Positions 51,201-61,175 of a stretch of 64,000 nucleotides of DNA are shown here, one piece after another. The stretch spans positions 1,222,920-1,286,919 of the forward strand of contig RPFO01000080.1 of assembly GCA_009746045.1 (NCBI GenBank). Reading direction: 5' to 3'. The notes under the pieces were generated by a model. The model was given only the letters and a program-made list of their open reading frames with translations. It did no database searches and was not told the DNA's origin. This DNA is from Mesostigma viride. Lineage: Eukaryota; Streptophyta; Mesostigmatophyceae; Mesostigmatales; Mesostigmataceae. A program made the translations under genes and the position numbers. The stretch's first letter is position 1. Each line of letters starts with the position of its first letter.

Positions 51201-53956
51201 CTCTTGAACATCGTCCCGTGCTCGAACCTCTTGAACATCGTCCCGTGCTCCAACCTCTTGAACATCGCCCCGTGCTCTCTTGTCGCTCTTGTCGCTCTCG
51301 ATCTGATGGAGACCTGCACTTTTTCCGCGGCCCCTGGATCCATAACACCTTGACTGTTTTTGGTTCTCGCAGAAGCCCACGGACCTCTCGGCGCTGGATG
51401 CAGGTGAGGCTTGTACCAGTAAAGGGAAGCTAGGGGACGCAGAAAAGTGTTTTCGAGTCCTAGTGCTTGGTCCATCGACCCTTAGTCCTTGGAGGGGGGC
51501 GATGTTTCAGTAAGGGAAGGGGTGGACGCTGGATTGGAAAGTAATGCCTTATTACTGGCTCTGTGCTCTGATGAATGACAAGGCCTGATGTTGGTATGGT
51601 TTCGTGCAGATCAGAGTTGAGGCTAACAAGGCTGCTCTGGCCTGACCATTGGCGCATGATTATTGTCTTACCAGTTACCATACTCGTATCTTTGCCCTCA
51701 GACGTAAGACTTGTTTCCATTCACTTAGACCTGTTTCAGATAAATTAATAAATCATAATAGTAATAAATCACGGTAAACACTAGTGGGGGTATGCACATA
51801 AGGTCTCTCTTCTGATGGTTATCCCTACGTGCTAGAGTTTGAGATTTCCTCTTCCCTGCTCGACGATTGTGTTCTCCTTTCGTTGCCGGGGATAAGGAAC
51901 CGTTACCTGCTGTGCCCTTGGTGTGTGCGCCCTTGGCTTGTGTGCCCTTGGTGTGTGCGCTCTCAGGTTATGTGCACTTGAGTTTATGTGCCTTGTTGTG
52001 TGTGTCCTCAGGTAATGTGCACCGTAGTTTGTGTGCCCTTGGCGCCTGTGACTTTACAACCTTTGCCCTCACAGCTGATCTCCTGGCTTGTCAATCTTCT
52101 CTCTGGTACCTTCTTGGTGTATCCTTTGAGCCCGCGCTCATGCAGTTTGTGCATACCACACACGCTTTTGCGTGTTGCTTCCATCCACCTGTCCCCATGT
52201 TGCTTCCACGCGCCTCTTCGCATGTGGCTTCCATCCATGTGTTGCCGTGTGCCGCCCCGCCTGCCATGCAGGGTCAACGCACGCCTTTGCATCGCCACAG
52301 TCCAAGAAGGTGGCAGCCACCGCACCATTGCCGCAGTCGGGAATCCGAAGGCGGCACTCCTCGTGAGTGGCTTGCTGAGCAGTGGGCATGTGAGTACCTG
52401 GTGGGCAGGAGAGCACCCTGTGGGCATGAGGGTGCCGGTGGGCATGAGAGCACCTGTTGATGGCTGGTTGGCGGGCAGGTGGGTGGGCCCCGCGATCCCA
52501 CCTCGTGCACGGGCTTTTATGAACGTAACATGACTCGACGACCTCCCTACAAAGCCACATGCCAAAAAAAAAGAAAAATTTGTTTTCCATGGTGGAAATG
52601 CTTGCATGCAGAACCAGTGAGGGCAGGGCGTCCACCTGATACCTGCTTTCTCTACGTGAGTTCCCTCTGTGTATGATCCCTGTGTGTGTGTATTCCCTCT
52701 GCTTGTACTTGATGATGCGTTGCCCTTGCGGACGTTGCTTACCAGAACCAGCAAGGACGGACAAGGTGCATTAAACCAACGCTCTGCTCCCCCCACATGC
52801 TTTTGGCCTACCTATTCATACTGTTATTGTTATTTATCCACGACCTGTTTTCGTTTTCTCTGGCAGGTCCAATGAGGACGGAGAGGGCGAGTCTACAAGC
52901 CTGCTGGGCACGTCCACGCAGCAGCGGCTGCGCACGCAGATGCAGCTGCACGAGAGCATCACCGAAGAGATGACGCGGCTGTCGGCCGCGCTCAAGGAGA
53001 ACGTGAAGGGGCTCGGCACTCGCATACAGGAAGGGAACCAGGTGGGTGGCTTTCCCAACATATTCTTTGCATCAGCACCGTTGCACTGAAACAACTCCTG
53101 TGAAAAAAGGCTTGAAGAAAATAGAGAAGCAGGTGACCTCTTCGTCGTTGCGTCACTTGTGCTTCTTAATTGTGTGCATCATTGGGGAGTCCATAGACCT
53201 CACTTAAGGTGGGATCGAAGATGTGGTAACCTAAGCTAAGCTAAATTAAGTGGATGGAATGACCTTCTCACAAACACGCGCTTGTGAGGTTGTCCGCTAC
53301 TATTCTACGCACACACCACCCTGCAGCGGGCGGGCGTCATTTGCAGCACATTTTGCAGGATGATCTTGTGCGTGTGATATGACGCTCCAGTTGCATGTGA
53401 TACGACGATCCTGGTGCATGTGATAACTGGTGGGGACGCAGGGAGTGTGACAAGATGAGACATCAGTTAATTGAAGTAATATATGAATGAATCAAAACAA
53501 TTTATTTATTGTGACAAGAGGAGACATGTCGCTGCCATAAGCACCTAGCGTGAACCTGGCATGAATATGGGTCCGGCGATTCTTGGGTTCTCATTACCCC
53601 TCCTCTGCAGGTCTCGCTTGGTTTTGTGTGCTTGCTTGCTTGGTGCCCATGCGTTATATTGCATCTGCTGTGTGCTTGCTTCATGTCCATGCGAAGTATA
53701 TTATTTATGCTGCAGCAGCGTCCTTTGCTTGTTCTCTCGTAATGTTTCTTTTTTTACGTTTTTAACGCAGCGGCTGGACAGCACGATGACGGTGCTGGAG
53801 AAGAACATGGGCGCAATGGGCCACGCAAACAAGTTTGCCACAAAGGTGTACAACGCGACGTCAATAGGCACCTGCTGGACGATCGGCATACTCGCGGTCG
53901 TGATGGTCATCTTTGTCTGGATGGTCTTGTTCATAAAGACGACCTCGTACTTGTGA
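48203..53956 (+). CDS. USE1: USE1-type ER Q-SNARE, seven exons, 248 aa
   Basis: USE1 is the Qc-like SNARE of the ER (with syntaxin 18, Sec20 and Sec22) used in Golgi-to-ER retrograde fusion. Exons: 48203-48322, 48572-48639, 50090-50165, 51373-51403, 52272-52362, 52867-53041, 53771-53956. All borders are GT-AG and the phases agree. The N-terminus has [15 protein letters not shown] (human NLVRLL block), then [12 protein letters not shown]. Exon 5 gives [10 protein letters not shown], and exons 6-7 give [23 protein letters not shown] and the SNARE helix to about residue 215. A C-terminal anchor (about 220-242) precedes the short lumenal end KTTSYL. The length is close to human USE1 (259 aa). The Asp usual at the zero layer seems replaced (EGNQ where human has KDNQ). 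The acceptor of exon 3 could also lie nine bases downstream (50099). Confidence 0.92.
48955..49668. repeat. CCCT/CTCC polypyrimidine microsatellite, about 710 bp (USE1 intron 2)
   Basis: Almost uninterrupted CCCT units with some 30 scattered 3-base CTC slips. It generates very long artificial frames (Pro-Ser-Leu on plus, Gly-Arg-Glu on minus) but lies between USE1 exons 2 and 3. Confidence 0.95.
50967..51285. repeat. 27-bp minisatellite in USE1 intron 3
   Basis: About 12 copies of a unit built on CCTCTTGAACATCGTCCCGTG then CTCCAA. Variants alternate GTC/GCC and CCAA/GAA. The array keeps a frame open in several registers by chance because 27 is a multiple of three. Confidence 0.9.
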
Positions 53957-54500
53957 CTGCAACGTGTATCCCTTACAAAATCAATTGCACGGTTCAGCAC
54001 ATTTAGTTTTCATGCTGCTGCTCATACTTTTCGTGCGTATAGCTGTGAACAAGGTGTACACGGATTCACAAGAGCATGAAAGACTACACAAATAGAACTG
54101 TGAACATCCTGTGTACAAACTGCTGGGAAGTGGGGATGCAGTTTTCTGCCACTGCCGGGACTCGGCGGATGGATTCTGAAGTAGCTATGGGTGCCTGAGC
54201 ACCTGAAGCATTTTTATGCTCATTGTAGCAAGTTGGGCTGCATAGTAGAGACTCTGATGCCTATTGGTGGGTTGTGCGAACTATGTGGATTCGCATACGA
54301 TTTATACATGCCATGAAGATGTGGTCCAAACACGCTGCCGCTTCAAGCTAGGCATTGACTTCGGTTGCAAGCGATTATCTGTGTAGTGTCTGTTAGCTTA
54401 TAGGCTACCAACAAGTACTTAAAAGTAGGCCCCTTCAGACGTGTATAATAATGACCTGCATCATATTGATATAAAGGCATGGACTAAAGATCTGACCACC
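53957..54500. other. USE1 3' flank, no other gene seen
   Basis: Downstream of the USE1 stop. Presumed 3' UTR and spacer. No recognisable gene or repeat. Confidence 0.4.
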
Positions 54501-54504
54501 AAAG

Positions 54505-54640
54505 TAAATTAATTCATTTACGTGTACGTGCGTCACGCGAGCAAAGTCCTCCTGAAGGGAAATACCAAGTTCATTATTTTATATCATTACTATATTATTT
54601 TGGTTGTGGTCTCCTTCATGTTGTCTCCTTGATCAATATC
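54505..54640 (-). mobile_element. Highly diverged LINE 3' fragment
   Basis: The order AATTAATT, CACG...GCGTCACG, GAGCAAAGTCCTC, then GGTTGTGGTCTCCTTCAT follows the 3' end of the complete LINE (9961-10170) with many changes and gaps. It is then lost in short TATATTATTAC repeats. Confidence 0.5.
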
Positions 54641-54694
54641 ATTACTATATTATACATTACTATATCATTACTATATCATTACTATATTATTACT

Positions 54695-55611
54695 TGCCTG
54701 TTAATTATTGTAGTGGATTATGTTATACGCAGTCACGTGTCTATTAATTAATTTTTGTTATGTGCAAGGCACCTGCCCGCTAGGCTTGCTGGCCGCGAAC
54801 CTGGCCTGGTGAATACGAATGAGACCGCAGAAGGGGTGCCGACCAACCAGCAGGATTTACTCGCTGACCTCGTTTAATGCGACAACATCACGCTCATTGA
54901 AAAGCCAGAGTCTGCCCAACTCTGCCTAGCTGGACTGCCTGGCGTCCACGAGTACCGTCGCTGGTGGAGCAACCCCACCCTGCCCCGGATTGGCAAGCCC
55001 GACCTGTTCAAGCTCGTCATTGGGCGTGCTCCCTTAGAGGTGGAGGTGGAGCATGTTGATGAGAAAGGTTGGCGCTTCTATTTTGGTAGTGGTGATTAAT
55101 TAATTAATTAATTAATTAATAGACACGTGACTGCGTCACGTGAGCATAAGCCCTCAGTGGGAGCGGAACATGGGATGGAATGGATTGTATAAGCTATCTA
55201 GGTCCTAGTTACAGGGGTGTGGGCACCGCGGCCCGAATCGCTATGAATGCCATACTTGGTCACACGCGGAGCCCCCACAGGCTTGGGGGTGGTCTCCTTC
55301 ATCACTACTTGCCATCTATCCTTGCGCACCATCTGCCTCCATATTACAGACAAACCAGGAGGCTGCCCGGGGGTAGTGGTGATGCTCGAGGTAAGGGTGG
55401 GGTTAGCTTGTTATGCTCGCCCCTTGCAGTTGAGCAGCTCACAGGTGAGGTCACGCTGCATGTCTCCTCGCGTGTGCTAGTAGCTACCTTCACAGCTTTG
55501 GAAGGCCATTCCAAATACGGTCTCACCATTGGCGTTGGATATGCACCTCACTCTGGTCATCCTGGTCCGGCGCGCCAACAGTTTTTCCAACACATCAGCT
55601 AAATCGGTCCG
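54695..55611 (+). mobile_element. Old, rearranged LINE copy with RT and endonuclease pieces
   Basis: Bases 54705-55030 read as ORF2 reverse transcriptase codons with deletions: a LVDYVM equivalent, CDNITLIEKPESAQLC at the YADD region, then RRWWSNPTLPRI. From about 55035 the sequence is the APE endonuclease (EHVDEKGWRFYFGSGD, continuing after an insertion as ARGKGGVSLLCSPLAV and TIGVGYAPHSGHPG). The endonuclease therefore lies after the RT, opposite to the normal order, so the locus is a rearrangement or two old insertions. A further 28-base LINE tail (54728-54756) sits inside the RT part with a short GTTAT duplication. Confidence 0.75.
55097..55371 (-). mobile_element. Nested 5'-truncated LINE, 275 bp
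   Basis: The TTAA tail and LINE 3' end are inserted in reverse into the endonuclease codons of the older copy. The 12-base duplication GGTAGTGGTGAT flanks it (55085-55096 and 55372-55383). Removing it restores continuity of the host frame. Sequence is close to the intact LINE, so it is young. Confidence 0.9.
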
Positions 55612-55741
55612 TCCGGTTACATGAGATCCTGGGAATTTCGGCGCGAACGCGTCGCGTTGAGGACGGTGGGACCAGAAAAATTCCACCTCGCATGGCTGTC
55701 GAGGTGGAATTTTGGCTGTCGACCCTATTAATTAATAATTA

Positions 55742-55880
55742 ATAAGCACGTGACTGCATCACATGGGTGCCAATACAGAGTAAAGGAACCTTCAACCCTA
55801 TATACACAACGAGAAGGAGGGAGGGCGCCCTAACTTCTCTCACTGCACCGCAAGTGGGCAGGCCACAGCGCTCTCTCCAC
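55742..55880 (-). mobile_element. Family C repeat, partial copy 3
   Basis: ATTAATTAATAAGCACGTGA, then AAGGAACCTTCAACCC, GAGGGAGGGCGCCC and AAGTGGGCAGGCC follow the same order as the reverse complement of 63362-63170. The TTAA tail joined to CACGTGACTGC is shared with the LINE 3' end. Confidence 0.6.
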
Positions 55881-58267
55881 AGCATGGTACCGGGGCGCGA
55901 CGTCGACCCTATGTCCGCCGGAATATCAGTCTAAAGTCAATTGAGCATGTTAAGTCGCCGCGATGGTTGCAAACGACGTGTAAACTCTGCTGCAGAGTAG
56001 GTTGAGGTGGAGAGGGGTGGCACACTGCTAGGTGATGGCAGCCAGGGCCATCAAGGTTATGCACCTTACGGTGGGATGGGGACCATGCATTTGTTCTTGT
56101 TTGCTGGCATGGGCAGGGTGAGCGGCTGGGAGTAAAGTATAAATGCTAAGTTTGCGCTGTATCCTAGAGGGGAGCTCCATGTGCACGGGTCTGGGCTATA
56201 GCGTTGCAAGCGTACACTTGACACAAATGTGGTCTGATGCACTCTGACAGCTGACCTGCCATTTCATTGCTCTGGATGCACCAAACCACATATATATCCG
56301 GTGGGAAATGCATGACAGTGCATAAGTGCAGTGTCAAAAGCAGAGAGGGACATTGTTAGCACATGAGTGTGATAGTAAACCGATGAGTGTGAGCCTCCCC
56401 ATGGCATCCCATGCATTTTACACCTATTTTTGGCAATCCCCCGGCCATCACGCCACAGTTATGCACCTTCTATACAAGGAGGATGAATAGACAATGCCAG
56501 GTGTGTTGAGGGATGAGATAAGGAATTAAGGATCTAAACATGAGGAGGAGCCATGTTGTAGGCTAAAAAGGAAGGGCGATGTCAACAGTAGTGTTTGCCC
56601 AGATTTTGATGTCAGGAGGGCCGGGCTGAAAGATCATTGGCCACGATAAATCTAGGTGGGTTATACATGAGAGATGACACGACCATGAGAGGGTGGTAGA
56701 TGAGTTCAACTGAGAAGAGCTAGCATTACATGCACAGATTCTTAATTAAGGACCTACATGTATGGACAGTCTGTCCAAGGGTTGAAGTTCAGTGCACGCA
56801 CGTTCCAAAGACTATGATGAGCATGACGATGATGGCAAGCTAAGGGGCGGGGCGGGGGAGCGCAATTAGGACAGGCACTGATGCAGAATCATGTTGTACA
56901 GGAGCTAGGTGCTGAGCTCAATTGAATAGCAGCCCAAGCCACTGCTGTCCTTGATTGCGCTTTGTATTTCCATGTAGCAGAGAGCTAGTAAGTGTGTAAC
57001 AATTAGCTTGGCATCACGCCGCGGTGCCAGATATCTCACGACTTCCGTCGTGAAGCGCAATCTACATTAAGCCACCTTGAATTATTCCTAATTCCGGCAA
57101 GGAGGATCTTTCGCTACGTAGCGCTCAGACTAGGTGTGTCTGGGCCGGGATGTAACAATAATTATCGAGTTGTGCATCCATGGCCTAGCTAGTATTTCCG
57201 CCTACTAGGAGCTAGAGTTGGGCTACATTCCCGCAGTGGCCTCGATCGTAGATAGCAGATTCCGAGTCCACTCAGGCGTAACTCACGCTAGACTAGGAAC
57301 TTTCAGAGTCGCTGGTGCGGCTCGTAACAGACGTCTTGCGGAGACGTCCACTATATGTATTAATTAAATTTGGGAATTCAGTGCTAGCTCCGTGGTCCCC
57401 CAACAACGGGGATCGACACGAGACTAATTAATTTATTAATTAACGGGTGCTGTGGCCATTTCGACATGTGTCCAGGATTAATTAGCTGTGACATCCATTG
57501 AAACATGTAAAATGATTCCCCCTTAATCCTGAAGGCAGAATGCATGTGTCATAAATAAGCAACTTTCAATATTTAGCTCAGTCAATACCGGTGTATATCT
57601 GTGTGTACACGTAACGCTGTTATTACGTGTTAATTAATTAATTAAATAATAATAATAATTAATTAATCTGCATGTGTGTACCACGCTTGACAAGTGGTGG
57701 GCTGGAACCCCATGTCATCCCATTTATGTACATGCATGGCAAAATAGTCTCTCGGTATGTAACCCCACTGAGGTCAGCACTACTATTCGATATGGTTTCA
57801 CGGGGGCTGGCATGCATGGGTCACTTAATAATATTGCATCTGATTGAATCTCGCCTGGCACCAACTTTTGCATGGATCACACGCTTTTCCACTATATACT
57901 AGCTATGACGTCTGGCAATCAACTGCAAGAACTCAACCGACCACGGGCCATCCGCAGGCTGCGCTCACATATGTCAGGATTTTCCCTATCCGGCCCGCAG
58001 GAGTGTGACAAAATTAAGCACCCTTCTGCCTCTCGGCGCTATAATGGCCCCCAGTGGGGTACGTTACGTTTTCCCACATCAATCATGCAGAGACAATATT
58101 ATATTTTCCCATGTGTTTGTTTGATCTACTATATATTAAAAATATAATTACTTACAGCAGAGTGAAATCACTCAAACCAAAGCAAACGCCCAGCTATAAA
58201 CCTCTATACAGAGCCATGTAAAATCTCTATACTACGATAAGACCAATGGAAACGCCTAACGGGAGGA
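55881..58267. other. Long non-coding stretch
   Basis: No gene recognised. TTAA-rich patches at 57360-57450 and 57625-57670 and a decayed CTCCGTGG/CCCCAAC segment near 57390 hint at old half-LINE tails. A hairpin with CACGAC and GTCGTG arms lies near 57037-57055. No tRNA or rRNA signature was found by eye. Confidence 0.4.
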
Positions 58268-58579
58268 ACCTAATAGCCCTGCTGCACCGCAAAATCAGCC
58301 CGCGTACGGCGGAGCATGATGTCAGCCATGGCCCGAGTCAGCGCCACCGACAAGCGCTGACGCCAATATGACGTCCAGGTCCGCGCCGACCATGGGGCCC
58401 GCTGGCCCTCCAGGTCCAGCCGGTCCTCCCGGAGCCGGCAACACTCCTTGAAGAAGGCGGAGGTCAGGGGCCCCATGGCCCCAAACTCCTCCAGGACAAA
58501 GGGCACCACACGATGGTGCCCGACGTCGCCGTAGGCCAGGAGCTTGGCCCGCTCCGCCCGGTCCGCCGTGTAACCTGCC

Positions 58580-60514
58580 AACGAAAATGGCTGACGGCGG
58601 TATGGCTGACGGCGGAGTTCAGATCTTTTGCGTCTGAGCCCCAAATTCGGTCAGACCACTTGCATTCGATGCGCCTTTCTAAGACGCACTTGCCAGTATA
58701 AACGGTTACGGCTGCCACGCAGTATAGACAAAGTTACGCACGTGACCAGCTATGACGACTCCCAAAGCAAAACGAGGGCTGGAAAAGGAGCTGGCACAGC
58801 TTCCCAGCGCCCAGCCCAACCCTCTCGCCCTCGCCATTGTTCAGCCGACAGGCTTACCCGCCAAACCCTCGCCAAGCGCCTCGCCTGAGCCCAAGAAACC
58901 CTGCCACGATCGAAAATGGAGCGAGTTCCTCCCCGGCGACCGACGATTCTCCCTCACCGAGTGGCAAGAGTTGTCGCCGCAGGAATGCATTGAGGTTCTC
59001 CAGTTCCTCGAACAGGAGCGGAAGCTCTTCGTGCCCAGGAAGGGGGCGGCTATCGACTACAATGGAGACATGTCCTGGCTCTATGCTTTGAACGAAGTAC
59101 AACAACGCCTGATTATCCTGACCAGCCAATTCCAGATCCGCCTCGGCGACATCACCAGAACGCTCCGCACCCCAGCCCCCGCACAGCCGGCAGCGCCATC
59201 GGCTTCCTCCCTCGGCAAGGATGACATCCGCGCAGTGCTGGAGGAGCACGTGACCTGGCCGCTGGCCGAGCAGCTGACATCGCTGAACACCACGCTCAAC
59301 ACGGTCGAGGCCCGGGTCTCCAACGTGGAAACCAAGGTCGTCCACAAGCTACAACCCCAGTTCACGGCGCTACACACCACGGCGCAGGCTTCGGAAACGC
59401 ATGCTGCACTTGTCTCTCGCCTTAACCAGGTGGAGGGCAAGTGTGGCGTGCTCCTGAAGAAGCTTGAGGCCATCACCGCCCACACCGAGGCCCTGGCCAC
59501 ACAGGTCCCCAAGATAGCGGAGCAGACGGCCACCATTGCATCCCAGCCACCCCGGCAGGATGCTGGCGACCTCCCGCCGCTCTCCTACGCGGACCTGCTG
59601 CGGTCAGCGACCGCCTCCACCACCGACGCCATCGCCACAAAGCTCCAGGAGCTGGAGGACCACCGCCAGGCCCAGCAACGGGAGGTCACCGATCGCGCTC
59701 GCCGCGAGTGCCGAGTGGTGCTACGTCGCTTCCCCCAGAAGCCAGGTGAGACGTCAACCTCTCTTGCTGACGAGCTCAAGAACCAGCTTCTTACCCTCAT
59801 GGGCCTGGTAGGTGAGGTAGAACTGCGTGGGTGCCACCGCCTTCCCCACTCACGGGACAAGGCGGCCCCCCCACCAGTCCTACTCACCTTCCCCTCCCCT
59901 GAGGATAAGCAGCGGTTCCTCTCTCGTCGCAAGCGGTTGCACGACCTCACCTGGACGCTGGATGACGACCTCACCCCCGCTCAGCAACAGCAGCGACGCG
60001 ACCTGTGGCCGGAATACCTCCGCCATAAGCAGGACCCCCAGAAGCCCAAGGTGTACTGGAGGGGCGGGGACCTGATGATCAACCACAAGATGTGGACGCC
60101 CCCAGCGGGCTAGAATAGCAATAGCCCTAGCTTGTAACCATTGGCGTCACTGCCGCTAAGGCAGCCATGCCTAGCTGTGCCAACACACCTAGTCACGTGC
60201 CGCCAACGCACGGTACACAACCAGCCATAGCCTTAGCCTAGTCCTAGTACAGCCATGCTACGCCCTGGCTATGTTCAGATTACTTGCCCACGCTCCTTGC
60301 TATGATATGCTCACATGGGTCTTATTGCACCCACAGTTTGCCGGATCGTTAGCCTGTCCTTTTCGCTAGCCGCGCCCGATTGCAGCTGTGGCATGCCTTT
60401 GGCATGAAGGAGACTGGGGGTCTCTGCCCTTTCTCCTGTAGTGCACACACAGGGATTAAAAGCACTTCGGTGCTCCGTGACTCCCCAACGGGAGCACGAG
60501 TTTAATTAATTAAT
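58580..60514 (+). mobile_element. Intact half-LINE: ORF1-only non-LTR element, 1935 bp
   Basis: Both borders are defined by the 9-base duplication TAACCTGCC (58571-58579 and 60515-60523). Contents: a 172-bp leader, one 453-codon ORF, a 400-bp 3' UTR, and a TTAA tail. There is no endonuclease or RT frame on either strand, and the space after ORF1 is too short for one. Truncated relatives at 1526, 4198 and 4975 share its 3' end. The closest known parallel is mammalian HAL1, which keeps L1 ORF1 but lost ORF2; the comparison is inference from structure. Confidence 0.85.
58752..60113 (+). CDS. ORF1-type RNA-binding protein of the half-LINE, 453 aa
   Basis: The frame is intact from ATG to TAG. Residues 1-50 are basic and proline-rich. 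Residues about 120-270 contain heptad-like coiled-coil segments (VEARVSNVETKVVHKLQ, LVSRLNQVEGKCGVLLKKLE), as L1 ORF1p uses for trimerisation. From about 310 an RRM-like domain follows: RECRVVLRRFPQK, LTLMGLVGEVELRGCHRLP, PPVLLTFPSPEDKQRFLSRR. Then comes LDDDLTPAQQQQRRDLWPEY and the terminal VYWRGGDLMINHKMW. Related codons occur in the decayed copy at 2411 and the truncated copy at 4975. It would bind its own RNA; any mobility must depend on a partner ORF2. A TGTAA lies 21 bases after the stop, possibly a polyadenylation signal. Confidence 0.8.
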   Translation: MTTPKAKRGLEKELAQLPSAQPNPLALAIVQPTGLPAKPSPSASPEPKKPCHDRKWSEFLPGDRRFSLTEWQELSPQECIEVLQFLEQERKLFVPRKGAAIDYNGDMSWLYALNEVQQRLIILTSQFQIRLGDITRTLRTPAPAQPAAPSASSLGKDDIRAVLEEHVTWPLAEQLTSLNTTLNTVEARVSNVETKVVHKLQPQFTALHTTAQASETHAALVSRLNQVEGKCGVLLKKLEAITAHTEALATQVPKIAEQTATIASQPPRQDAGDLPPLSYADLLRSATASTTDAIATKLQELEDHRQAQQREVTDRARRECRVVLRRFPQKPGETSTSLADELKNQLLTLMGLVGEVELRGCHRLPHSRDKAAPPPVLLTFPSPEDKQRFLSRRKRLHDLTWTLDDDLTPAQQQQRRDLWPEYLRHKQDPQKPKVYWRGGDLMINHKMWTPPAG

Positions 60515-61175
60515 TAACCTGCCGTGAGGGAGGCCCCAGCCACGTGGCTAAGAGCCAAGGGCCGCGCCACCGAAACGTCAATAAGCAGATGCCGGCCACC
60601 CCCCTCAAAGTCCAGCACCACGATGTCAGGCCGGTGGTTGGGGGAATAGAAGGCAGCGCCATCCGCATCCTCGGACCGGATGTTCGCGTGGGGGAAAACC
60701 GACCGAATCATGGCGAGCACCACCGTCAGGAGGACAGTGTGCAAATACAAATACCAATTCTGATTCTGTTGGCCCCCCATGCAGGCAAGGTAGTGAGTCC
60801 CCGTGGGATCCAGCGGCTGCCCACAGCTACCACAAGGCCGCCCGGCCGGAACAAGAGGCTGCGGGGCAAATAGCTGGTGCCGGAGCGCCACCGAGTAGTG
60901 GCTGGGAGCCAAGGCGAATGGGGGGGCCATGGGAAGAGCACGAAGGTACGCCGAGCCCACACTCCGCAAGGAAAGCGAGAACAGCCACGCACGTCCCTGG
61001 GCGTTGAGGTCCGCGAAATATATGCTATATATGGTCTGACCCTATCATGGGAAGCAAGAAAAAAATTCCAAATCTAGCTGCACCCATTGATTTTTCCCCC
61101 AATGCACAAAGCAACACTAACAAAAAAAACTCTGCAATTACAGCCGCCTCGAACTTCAATGCCATCCATGGGCTA

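Larger units (their letters stand above)
58268..61020 (-). pseudogene. Retroelement restriction-like endonuclease (RLE) C-terminus, interrupted
   Basis: This is the C-terminal part of a non-LTR element of the RLE type (R2/NeSL/Dualen-like). Minus-strand codons from about 61020 give a helical lead-in, then a CCHC site (CGSCGQPLDPTGTHYLAC: C-x2-C-x9-H-x3-C). Next come SED, RPDIVVLDFEGG and LLIDVSV. After a 1.9-kb interruption the frame resumes at 58579 with AERAKLLAY (a KxxxY motif), RVVPFVLEEFGAMG and a C-terminal helix ending at 58270. CCHC, RPD, D and KxxxY in this order are the accepted signature of the RLE nuclease. The half-LINE at 58580-60514 sits between the D and KxxxY motifs and introduces a stop. 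No RT portion is in the window. Confidence 0.8.

Noticed and set aside
50786-51475. Repeat-protein frames (plus and minus) in 51 kb
   Set aside because: They come from the 27-bp minisatellite in USE1 intron 3, whose period is a multiple of three.
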